64,000 nucleotides of DNA from Podarcis raffonei (Eukaryota; Chordata; Lepidosauria; Squamata; Lacertidae): contig NC_070616.1 of NCBI RefSeq assembly GCF_027172205.1, positions 14,870,001 through 14,934,000 of the forward strand. The letters are read 5' to 3'. The translations under genes and the position numbers were made by a program. The notes beneath the pieces are model-generated. The model saw only the letters and a list, made by a program, of their open reading frames with translations, was not told the origin of the DNA and ran no database searches. Below, piece after piece: positions 1 to 9,900 of the stretch (position 1 is the stretch's first letter; each line of letters starts with the position of its first letter).

Positions 1-639
1 CCAACCATTTGCTTAAATGCTTGGAAGAGTGTAGGGTGTTCTGCTCTCAGGAAATTAACAAAGATTTTCACTACACCAGTATTTTTAGATTACATCCTTC
101 ATACTTAAAAATCGTATAAACAGTTTGCCTGATGTTATGCTTTTACAAGGAAAATTTAGGATTCTGAGGATGAAAAATTGGATAATGAATATTCCTAGAA
201 AAGCCATTTTTAAAACTCTGTGGGATTACAATCCACTAAGTCCTGTTTTTTGCTGATGACAGCATTTTCCTGAAAGTACTAAATCAGTGCCTTAACAAGA
301 CTGTAGTATTAATAACCAAGATAAAATCATAGGTATATAAGAAGAGAGGCCTGCTGGTTCAGCCCTAGGGGTGGAAGGATGTCTGTGTCTGTTTTTCATG
401 TGTGCATTAATAAGACCATTTTGTCCTTCTTTCCAAGCAGTTTTGTCTGCTGCTTTCTAGACATGGGTCCAAGTGGTTTTGCCTTTGCCTCACGGCTTCC
501 CCCTGGAAAACCCACTCCTTTAGTGTTAAGTCAGAACAAATGTTTGTTCCGATTCAGCGATAAACCACAAGTTTCCCTGGGGGAAAGTGGTGGGGCACAC
601 GGCTGTGTGGCTGAGCCCCTAGCACCAAATGTTGCAGCC
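1..639. other. MTMR4 intron, left part
   Basis: No exon could be recognised here. MTMR4 is transcribed on the + strand and its previous exon must lie to the left of the window or be unrecognised, so this stretch is read as intron. No repeat family was identified with confidence. Confidence 0.4.
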
Positions 640-955
640 TCTTTTCAAAGTGGAGTTGCTCCATCCGCTTGATCAATTTGGTTTCCCTTTTCTGAACCTT
701 TTCCAGCCCTTAAATATCCTTCCTAGGCGTGGCGAACAGAATTGTGCACAAGTGTTCCAAGTATGGCTGCACTGTAGAATTCCATAAAGCATTACAATAT
801 TGGCAGTTTTATTTTCAGTCCCTTTCCTAATGACCCCTAACATGGCGTTCACCTTTTTCACAGCTGCCACACACTAGGTCAACGTTTTCATTGAGCTATC
901 TACTACAACACCAAGATCCTTTTCCTGGTCAGTCACCACTTGCTCAGACCCCATC
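640..955 (-). mobile_element. CR1-type LINE fragment (C-terminal RT region)
   Basis: The minus strand encodes a decayed segment of a CR1-clade ORF2. A DLGVVVD-like motif is followed by a KVNAMLGVIRKGTENKTAN-like stretch and a degenerate SPRLGRIFKGWKRF, the order seen just after the CR1 reverse-transcriptase palm. A stop and frame wobble show that it is old. It lies in the MTMR4 intron. Confidence 0.7.
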
Positions 956-956
956 A

Positions 957-1022
957 GTGTATATAGAATCATAGTATTGTAGGGTTGGAAGGGACCAAAG
1001 GATCATATGGTGCAACCCCCTG
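957..1022 (-). mobile_element. CR1 3'-end fragment
   Basis: Reading on the minus strand gives the CR1 3' UTR signature (GGGGGTTG...CCCTTCCAACCC...) ending in an ATTCTAT-type tail. It is the same tail that closes the long CR1 copy near 43000. Confidence 0.7.
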
Positions 1023-1699
1023 CCATGTGTAGTTAGGAATTTTTTTGGCCCAATGTATAGAAAGTACAGGTACGTCAGCATACATGAGGAAGTGAGAGGC
1101 CTTACAGAAAGGGGAAAAAGATGGAAAAGGCAAAGATGGAATTCTGTGAGGAGATAGTGAAGTACTGTAAGCAGAGCTGAAATGGAAAGCTTGGAGAACA
1201 AAATGGGAGTGGGGATGAAAGGTTTCTGAGCAGGAGTTGTGGGCTAAATCAGCTGTCAGTGCTTTAGCCCAGCTTTATGTGAACATATAAAGCTGAAGGT
1301 CTTTCCCAGCCCCACTGAGATGCCAAGGACTGAATCTGGCACTTCCTGCATTCAAATATGTCCTCTGCCGCTGAGCTATGGGCACTCCCTGCAAGCAGCT
1401 GCTCTTCCATTCCCACTTATAAGCCAAAAAGTAGTGCATAGCAGATGTAAGAAGCTCTGGTTAATTCATGCTATATTCCCAGTGCCCCCACAGGAGAGTC
1501 TGTTCCTTAGGCCACAGGGGCTACTGAAGAACCACAGTGCAGCAGAATACCTGGGGTTGCTTGGATGACATTGTCTGATCCATTACTGTGCCAAACAAGA
1601 TAACAGAAGTCCCTTCTCTTTAGACAAGAGCCTCCCCACACCAGACCACTTTGGCTCCAGGGTCACAGCTGTCCTTGTGTTCTTTTACTTCTTGCCCAG
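1023..1699. other. MTMR4 last intron, right part
   Basis: Apart from the CR1 debris to its left, nothing is recognised here. It ends in a pyrimidine-rich tract and the acceptor AG at 1698-1699 that precedes the last MTMR4 coding exon. Confidence 0.5.
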
Positions 1700-1877
1700 G
1701 AATTGTGGGAACGTGTTCTGTGCCAGCTGCTGCCACCTGAAGCTGCCCATTCCTGATCAGCAGCTCTATGATCCGGTCCTCGTCTGCAACACCTGTTACG
1801 ATCACATCCAGGTATCCCGTGCCAGGGAACTTATGAGCCAGCATCTGAAGAAGCCCATTGCCACCGCTTCTAGCTGA
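1700..1877 (+). CDS. MTMR4: MTMR4, last coding exon (C-terminal half of FYVE domain)
   Basis: The exon encodes 58 residues, from NCGNVFCASCC to KKPIATASS, and ends with TGA at 1875-1877. MTMR4 is a myotubularin-family PI3P phosphatase of early endosomes, and its C-terminal FYVE zinc finger binds PI3P. Zinc-ligand cysteines are visible as the CASCC and CNTC pairs, and the LKLPIPDQQLYDPVLVC core and the RARELMSQ tail agree with the vertebrate protein as I remember it. The acceptor is TTGCCCAG at 1692-1699; the exon starts with the third base of a split Arg codon. The rest of the gene is left of the window. MTMR4 upstream of HSF5 and RNF43 in the same orientation matches mammalian synteny, which favours MTMR4 over the paralogue MTMR3. 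Confidence 0.9.
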
Positions 1878-3900
1878 ACGCCAGCAGAGGAAAACTTGTC
1901 AAGGCCTGGCCTTTTCAACTTGCAGACTGGAAGGAAAGGGGAGGGGCTGCCTCTGCTGCAGCTGAGGAGGTCGGTAGCGCAGCACTTGATCACCAAGCCT
2001 TGTATGCACTGTTGGCGATTTTCCCCACTTGGTGCCCCGTGTATTGGAGATGAGGAAATTGGATTAAAGAGTGTGATATGGCCCACCTCATGGTACTGTT
2101 TGTGGTCTGAAGACCTGAGGCTAAATCGGAGACCGCGGTGTCTTTACTTCAGAGGGCTGGCGAGGGATGTGGTGCAGATTACAACTGCCTTGTTCCCAAA
2201 AGCAATAGGAAGGTATGATCAGAACCAGACCCTCTTCTCCCCCACCTCACAAAGGCAGGCAGGTTGACTTGTGCAAGGAAGAAGACTGCAGCCTCAGAGT
2301 TGTACATCTGCAGGAGCTCACTCTGGCTGTGTCTGTCACGTCTCAGTTGTGTTCGGCTTGCCAACCACTTCCCTGAGTGGCTCAAGGCCAGCACTAGTAC
2401 AAAAAGCAGGAGCTGGGGCGGGGACTTCCATACTAAGCAGAGCATCTCTCTCTGCCCCTTCCCTGTCCCTTAAGGGAGTAAGACTCTTTGCCCCGGCAGC
2501 TGAGCTGTTGCTTGTGGAAAGCAGTTAAGTTTGGCTTGCTATACACTTCCTGCCCTCTGTGGGTTTTGGGCAGCCAGTTCCCGCCTGGCGTCTTCGCAGG
2601 AGACACCTTGAGCCTCCCTCGATCTACACCACAGTGTGTCATTCTCCTCCACTCCTTATTGCTGCACTTGTGTCTATTTCTGGTTGCTCTTTTATCCTGA
2701 AAACCTGGTGCCTGGAGGGGGCAGTCTGTGTAGGTTTTCTTTACCTCCTGGAATGTGCTGTTTATAGTGTGCTTGAGGGTTTCAGTCCAAAATGCTGCTA
2801 ATGTTATTTCTCTCTGCACTTAAAAACTGTAGTCTGGAGAACAAAAGTGGGGGGTGGGGGTGGGAGGGAGGGAGGGAAGAATGCCAATTTCGCAAATGGG
2901 AGGCGGCAAACACTTGCAGACAGGGACTTCTTGTTCCTGTCACTCAAGAAGCTGCAAGGGGTAATATAAAAGGCCATCATCATCATCACCACCTTCACAA
3001 AACTGCTCTCCAGCTCATTCTGACATCAATAAACCCCCTTGTTGGAAATGTCTCTCTTGATTTATAGATGCTTCACTTCAGTGACTGTATCAATTACTTT
3101 TCCCTAATACTTTCTCTTCCATCCAAACGAGCACTTACATGCTTTACAAAAGGGGAGTGAGATGCGGCCAACATTTCCACAGCTTTTCATGAGCGCAGTG
3201 TTCATGATCACTTTATCCTGAAGGGTAGTACATCTGCAGGGGGGTTTGTAGCGTGAACAGGATTGGGAGGGTTTCTTCCAGTTGGTCCAAGAGCTCTCAG
3301 ATGCTCCACAAATAGGCTGGGCCAAGACATCTTGTCTCAAGAATGCGAAAATACTGCCCTCTCCACACTCAGATTGCATTCTTGCCAGCAGTCTATTCCT
3401 GGCTGGTTTTTTTTATATATAAAAAAACTTTCAGTGAAGTTAGTGGTTCTGTCTACCTTATTCTTTCTTCCACATTTCAGCTTGCTTTTGGTCATAAGCC
3501 TAAAAGCCAGCAACATCCTCTGACACTGGATCTCCTTGAGTTGCCCTGTGGCCTCTTTCAAGGAGCAAAAAAACCACACCACACACCTCATATTGCTAAA
3601 AGGTGGGATCTCCGATTTTGCCATATTCTGAGCTTTGTCCATGTGAAGTGATGGAAGTAGGAGGAAGAGTTCAGGTTTGGTTCCAACTCATTTGCACAGA
3701 TGTTGAACAAAAATCCGAAAACAAAAGTAGAATAAGACCCTCCCAAGTCATGGTTAATCAAAACTGCTTTCAGCTCTCATGAATTTGTGTCACTGTCTTC
3801 AGGCAAAAAACAACTCCAAAATCAGATCAATAGCTTTGTGACAGGCAATGTGCTGTAAGAAATTCAATACAGTTGAATAAAATCTCTATATTAGTGCTGC
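1878..3900 (+). other. MTMR4: MTMR4 3' UTR (probable)
   Basis: About 2 kb follow the MTMR4 stop without any recognisable repeat. Two AATAAA hexamers occur, near 3029 and at 3876-3881; the second is followed by a T-rich stretch and is a plausible main poly(A) signal. The UTR end is inferred, not demonstrated. A purine-rich GGGA run (2850-2880) and a short CAT run (near 2975) lie inside. Confidence 0.5.
3876..3881 (+). terminator. Candidate poly(A) signal of MTMR4
   Basis: An AATAAA hexamer lies about 2 kb downstream of the MTMR4 stop codon with GT/T-rich sequence within the next 40 bases. Assignment is by position only. Confidence 0.4.
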
Positions 3901-4239
3901 TTTGTTGGACCGTTTTATTTAATCATGAGTGAATGAATGAGCTTCCTTGAGGAGGATATAACCAGGGCTGCTCTGTTTCTCCTAGGTGAAAAAATGGCTT
4001 TTCAAAAGAAAAGGTTGGTGGTTAACAGCTTGGAGAGGGCCCTTAATTTATCTGTGTCAAGAGCAGGCTGGGGGCAGTGGCATTATGGACTCCACAGCAC
4101 TTTGCAGAAAAATAATCATCACAGGACCCTGGCTTGAGAAATTTCCAGCTGAATATTCAACACATGGCAGACAATGTTTTCATATGGCTTTTCAGGCAAA
4201 ACAAAGCCATTTAGATAAAATCATTCAAACAGCCTTTGG

Positions 4240-4345
4240 CAACCTGGTGCCCTTCAGATGTTTTGGATAATTGTTCCCATCAGCCCCAGCCAGCTGGGCC
4301 AAGGTCTGCATTCCCTCACAGGGCAACTTTCCAGGGGCTGTATGT
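4240..4345. repeat. Fold-back repeat half (CCCATCAGCCCCAGCCAGC type)
   Basis: It carries the arm GGTGCCCTTCAGATG...CCCATCAGCCCCAGCCAGC. Related arms occur near 44840, 47466-47552 and 63154-63235, in the last two cases with both inverted arms present or nearly so. It is a short palindromic, MITE-like interspersed repeat. Confidence 0.5.
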
Positions 4346-4800
4346 ATGCCAGTGTTGGGCAGGGCCACAGGCAAAAGTGGCTGGAGGAACAGGTGTGACT
4401 CTTCCCTTTGGACAGAAGGGAAGCCATGTAAAAGTCAGAATTTCCACACAGACACATGCTTCCACCCCAGCAAGCAAAGAAGCAGTCACAGTTCAAGGGC
4501 GTATTCCAGACATGCAAAAGCACTGGAAGGCCATTGCTGCAGCAGCATTTTTACAGGAGAGGTTTCCTAACCCATGCCACCAAGCCAGAGTTGACAAATG
4601 ACTAAAGCATATTTTGGAAAAGCCATCTTAAAATATCCCCCCTTTTTAAAGTGTGGGGGCTCAGACCTACTTAGGAACCCTGCTGATTGTAAGGCCACCT
4701 GCGGGGCCCTGTGCATTTCATTCATATAAAGCACCTAGTATATTTTTGGCACTTACATAAATTGGGGTGACAATTCTAAGAGCATGGGGCAAGGTTTGTT

Positions 4801-4848
4801 AGTTTATTATTAGTATTAGTTATTATTATTATTATTATTATTATTATT
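4801..4848. repeat. (ATT)n microsatellite
   Basis: TTATTATTA-type trinucleotide tract of nearly 50 bases, slightly imperfect at its left end. Confidence 0.9.
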
Positions 4849-5699
4849 GGCAAGGGGGAAAGCTCTGTACATGCACAGAGCTACATTTATTAATTTAATT
4901 ATTTTCAGAATTAGGTGGCAATTACAGTTAAGGGTGGGTACCGCTAATGTGATGTTCAAACACTATGGTTTATGTATATGCATTTTTTGCATAAGTTGGG
5001 AAAGTGTCCTGAACACATGCAGTTCTCCCTCAATCACCAAGTTTGAGAATGAGGAACATAGGAACCCATCAAGTCCAGCATCGTGTTCTCACCATTGATG
5101 GCAACATCCTCTAGGAAAAGCCAGCCAGCCACCCATTCACTGGCTCAGATCACACTTTTTAATTTGTAAAAGTTCTGGGACTCAGGCTACGTACACCATA
5201 TTGAGTTCCTTGAAGGAAAGGGGATATAAAGGTAGTAAAAAAAATTGTAGATTCCGTGTCAAGTTGTGAACCAACATGAATTTTATTCATGTGCTGTGTG
5301 TAGCGTATTTTAAGACTGTTTATGAAGGTGATTCTAAGAGTGCAGAATCTTGTGCTCCTGAGGGCAAAGCATCCATTGTACAGAGGCTCAATTGTTACAA
5401 CCCATACCAATTTGCTATTTGTTAACTATTTCCATGATGTGCATTTGCGTTTACGTAGCCAGGGTGTACATTGTTTTTTAATGACATTTGCACATCTCAG
5501 TGAGGGAGTAAAAGGAAACTCTGAAAACTGAGGTGATTATTTTAAAAGATGCACTTGTTCAGTTTGCAGAAATAACACGCAAACAAAACAAACTGCGAGA
5601 TGCGGATTTGGGGGCGAGGGGAGGAAATGGATGGGAAAATCCATAAGATTTTCGCAGGTATCATAAGACTTTGCAACGGGAACTTTTTGCAAGTCGCCT

Positions 5700-6930
5700 A
5701 TCCCAAAGATAGCCTGGCAACACACGAGGCGCGTGCCGCCGCGTGTGCAATACGTTATCGTTACTATTTACTGTTTTGTCAAATTATTACTGTTGTCGTT
5801 GTTGTTGTTTCTATATTTTTATGTGTTTGCCCAATCGCCGTTGTTGTGGGGGTCGGTTGTGCGGTTTTGGCGGGAGACAACGAGAGCAGCCTCGGCGCGT
5901 GCCTCGCCCGCCCGCCTCTGCCTCGACGGCGGCCCCGCGGGTGATTGACGGCGGCGGCCGTTGGGGGAGGAAAAAAAAAGCCGCCGGTCCCTCGCGCCGT
6001 CCGTCCGTCCGTTGGGCCGTCCTGAGGCGGGGGCCATGGGGGCAGGAAACGAGTGAAAGTAAAGGGGAAAGAAGGAGGGGTGTCTCGCTCTGAGGTGCGC
6101 GCGAGGCCTCGCCGCCCGTTTCTTCCTCCTCAGAAGCGCCATGGAGGACCCGCTGCTGTCGGCGGCGCCCATCAACCCCAACAACTTCCCGGCCAAGCTG
6201 TGGCGGCTGGTGAACAGCCCGCGCTTCCGCTCCATCCGCTGGGACGCCCGCGGCGAAGGGCTCCTCATTGACCAGCCCTTGTTCGAGGCGGAGCTCCTGG
6301 GCGCCGGGGGAGGAGGAGGAGGAGGAGCCGGGGGAGGCGCGGCGGCGGTGGCCGTTGGGGGAGGCGGCCCAGGCGGCGATGGAGGCGGCGCCTCGGCCTC
6401 GTCGTCGGGCGTCTCCTCAGGACCGCCCGCCTCCCCGGAGCTATTCAAGACCACCAACTTCACCAGCTTCATCCGCCAGCTCAACCTGTACGGCTTCCGA
6501 AAAGTGGTGCTGGGTCCGCCCGGAGGCGGAGGCGGAGGAGGGTCGTCCTCGTCTTCTTCGGCTTCCTCGGCCTCCTCCTCTTCCCCGGCTTCGTCGTCGT
6601 CCTCGGCCCCCGGTGGCCCTCTGCACCATTTCCACAGCCCGCACTTCCGCCGCGACCGGCCCGACCTGCTGGTGCACCTCAAGCGCCTGACCAGCGCCAA
6701 CAAAGCCAAGCTGGCCGCCGGGCTGGAGGTCACCAGCCGCCCGCCCAACCGCTTCCAGCGCCTCCTCAGCACTTCCCTGCACGGCGGGGAGGCCCTCCTG
6801 GCGCAGCAGCACCAGCAGCACAACAGCCCCGCGGGGCAGGCCGCCGCCGCCGTGGCAGCAGCAGCAGCCGCCTCCGCCGCCGGGGCGGCCGCCAAGAGCA
6901 GCGACAACAAGCCCGGTGAGAGAGACGACG
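5700..6930 (+). promoter_or_regulatory. HSF5: CpG island over HSF5 promoter and exon 1
   Basis: Base composition switches abruptly from AT-rich flank to very GC- and CpG-rich sequence (GCGCG, CGGCGG and CCGCCG motifs) from about 5720 to 6920, covering the HSF5 5' UTR and first coding exon. No TATA box was seen just upstream of 6141, which fits a CpG-island promoter. The transcription start is not determined. Confidence 0.7.
6141..6915 (+). CDS. HSF5: HSF5 coding exon 1 (DNA-binding domain)
   Basis: It encodes residues 1-258 and the first base of codon 259; the donor is GTGAGAG at 6916. The winged-helix domain is interrupted twice by low-complexity inserts: Gly/Ala/Ser-rich at about residues 54-98, between LFEAELL and PELFKTTNF, and Gly/Ser-rich at about residues 131-160, between FRKVVLGPP and PLHHFH. 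A third run, rich in Ala, lies near residues 233-252. The recognition-helix segment TSFIRQLNLYGFR itself is intact. All inserts keep frame and the flanking domain blocks are conserved, so they look like tolerated loop expansions rather than errors. Confidence 0.93.
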
Positions 6931-9900
6931 CGACGCAGCAGCAGCTCCTGCAAGACCAGAAGGCTCTTGAGCACGTGCAGAGTAACCACAGCCTGCCAAG
7001 GGGAAGAGGGGCCGTCGAAAGAGCCTCCAGGGTTCAACCTCACACCCCCACCCACCCACAAAAAAAGCATTTAGTTTCTTGAACAAGGGCAGCAAAAAGT
7101 TTTGTGGCACCCATTTTATGGATCTCTTTAGGCAGCAGTCCTAGCTCTACTTACCTAGGAGTGAGCTCTGTGGGATTCAGTAGAGCTTACTTCTGAGTAG
7201 ACATTTAAATTGCTTACAGCTTTAATAGTTAAAAATCCCAGTGCACTGTGCAAAAGAATAAAAAGCATTCAATGCACGTTTTAAAATCCAATATAAAATA
7301 ACAGTCTAGAATAAAAGTTATCTGTCACCAGTAATATATACGCCATGTAAATATATTTTTAGCATATGTAGTTGGCATGTGCCTTATTTCCAAATATGAA
7401 TTAGCTAAAGATGAGGCTTAAAATTGAAAAAAGGCATAAACATTCTGCTTCAACAGAATCACCAAGTGTTATCCACAGTTGACAGTTCTGTCTGTGTGTA
7501 GATTACACATATGTATATGGTCACACAGGTTCGAAGTTCATGTCATAATAAATGTACTAGTCTTTAAGGTGCCACAAAACTTGGTCTGCTGCAGAAACAA
7601 CACATAGTGACCCCCCTGGTTCTTAGCACCCCTTGCAAAGCTGCTGCCACTCAAAATACATAGAATTGGACTGTATGTTCATGGCCCCTTACAGCAAAAT
7701 TCACTTTCATTTTTACATGGAAACTCCTAGTCCCACATAACGGTTGGATGTGTGAATGTAGCTGCAGTTACTCTTTTTTTTTATAAGATATTTATTGAAA
7801 TCCACTTTAATACATTAAAAAATCAAAAAAGAAAAAACAAAAAAGTTAAAAACACATAAAGTTTACAATCCTTATTTTTCTATAACATATTTCCCTGACC
7901 TCCCCACACCTCCCCTTCTTATATTCCAATTCAAATTGTTAGTTCAACAAGTTCTTATCCCCAATTTTTGACCTTTTTCTATTTAGTTCATTTTTTAAAA
8001 AGCCAATTTTACCTTATAAACATCAATATTTATATATCAATACTAATTCTTAAAACCTCTTTCTAAAGTCGACCCAAATTCTCTTCCACGACTTCCCCAA
8101 TTTTCATACGAATAGCAAAACAGAGTAAAAGCAAAAACAGATTGTAATTATGCACCCTTTGGATCCCCAAACTCCACCCCCCCTTTCCCGGTTTCAATCC
8201 CCAACAAATGTCCATCAGTCTTAATCTACTATCAGCCTGGAGATCTCACGTCTGAGGCTCTTAATTCTCTCTCAATTCCTCTCTGCCGGTTTTTTTGATA
8301 GTCCTTAATATTAAACACCAGATCTCGGAGAAGCTCTAGCCGAATGGGATCCATGTTTCTTCCAGCCAGACCTCCATACTTAAAAGTGGAGCCCGAATCT
8401 TGTTTCTTACTCCTTTCAAGTCCAAATGTCCCCATCTTAATCAGATTTGTAATCCTTGGATCTTCAGATCTCCACATAAGGAGATCTCTCCGTTCTTCAA
8501 TCTCCAATTCAAACCAGATTTTCAACATCAAGTTCTTATTTTCCTTTGTAGCCATCATGTTAGGCCTCTGGCTCTCCTTTGTCGTCTGCAGCATTACAGC
8601 TCCTCCTTCCTTTTCCTCAGGAACAACATATATCTCTTTCTCCACACTCTCAAAGTTCTCAAGTTTCTCTTCTTGTCCAGCTGCATGGACTTCCTGAGTC
8701 AAGTCCTTATCAAATTCAATGAGTTTATTTACTGTTAAATCCAGAGTTGCAACATTTGTAGCCAAAACATCAATTTGGCCTTGTAACTTTCCCAAGAGAA
8801 CAAAAACTCTGTCCAATTTAGCATGTATTTCCCCTCCTTCAGCCATTCTTGTAATGTCCCAAAACCCCCTCTAGAGGGATTTTGGTTACTTAAAATTCCT
8901 TCCAGTTCAAATCCAAAAGTCAAGTTAGTTTGTATCAATTCTTCCTTGTTTTCAACAAATTATAACCAAATTGTAACAAATATAACCAGCAGAGACAACA
9001 GAAACAAAGTTCTCTTTTTCAGTCTTGACAGCTAATTTGACAGCTATCAAACTCTTCAATACCTCTTCAACAGGCTCTCTCGCAGATCACTTCCGGGTCC
9101 GGGGGGGTGGCACTTCAGCTCCCAAAATTAGCTCTTATCCTCCAGTAACATTACTTATACTGCCAAATCGTGAAATTAATGTCTTTTGCCCAATAAACAA
9201 GAAAAAATTCTCTCAACCTTAGTTAGCTGATCCTTGCTTTAGATTATTTACAAGACGGGGAGACGGACTTCCTGTTTGCGCCTTCCCCGATCGTGCCTAA
9301 TTCAAAAAAATTTTTCTTTGTAAATCCAATTTCCGTACTACTCATGGGTTGTTGCTTTTAATGTCCAATTGTTCACAAGAAGAAGTCAGCGCTCTCCGAC
9401 CATGGCATGCGGCTTCACTCTGCAGGAGAAGCAGTCGACTCTCAGCACTGCGCCGCTCACCCCGTCCCCCGTTCCGAAGCCTTTAAAAAGGCTCCTTCGC
9501 GGGTCGGGGGGCGCAAATGGTGCCCGCCGAGTCACCAAGTTCACAGGCTTCACCGCCTGTGATTTCTGAGGGTCCCCGTGTCGCCGCGGCGGCAAGACCC
9601 AACTCCTGCGGAGCCAATTCCCTCCGGAGCTCGGAGGGAATCCGCCATTAGCCGATGGTGCTAACCCGGAAGTCCTGTAGCTGCAGTTACTCAGTGCTGA
9701 TGTGGAATGCATATGACAGGCGCGCACCAGAGTTTAGTTCTAGCATTCAGATTTAAGCCCCCTATGAACACCTCCCACAAGTTGAAAGCACCTTGGTACC
9801 ACACGTGGGCATAGTTCCATTCATACACTTGCCTCACCCCAATTTCCTAGGGTATGAAAATAGACCCTGTTGAAATCCATCTAGCCTCTTTTCAAGTAAT

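Larger units (their letters stand above)
3901..5690. other. MTMR4-HSF5 intergenic region
   Basis: No gene is recognised. It contains half of a fold-back repeat (about 4240-4345), an ATT microsatellite (4801-4848) and a weak fragment resembling the CR1-like tail with AGTCCAGCATC (about 5050-5110). The right end grades into the HSF5 CpG island. Confidence 0.5.

Noticed and set aside
379-672. A 97-codon + strand reading frame near the left edge
   Set aside because: Low-information composition, no domain, and it runs into a minus-strand CR1 fragment.
5819-6910. A 363-codon minus-strand reading frame opposite HSF5 exon 1
   Set aside because: It is the antisense shadow of a very GC-rich coding exon. 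It consists of Ala, Pro, Glu and Arg runs with no recognisable domain.
7555-7600. Possible end of another interspersed repeat (CTTTAAGGTGCCACAAAACTT)
   Set aside because: The block resembles a widespread amniote repeat end but is too short and isolated to assign.
8735-8938. A second small minus-strand frame upstream of the 204-codon ORF, possibly its N-terminal extension
   Set aside because: It is in another frame, overlaps the ORF start, lacks a motif and is most simply leader sequence of the element.
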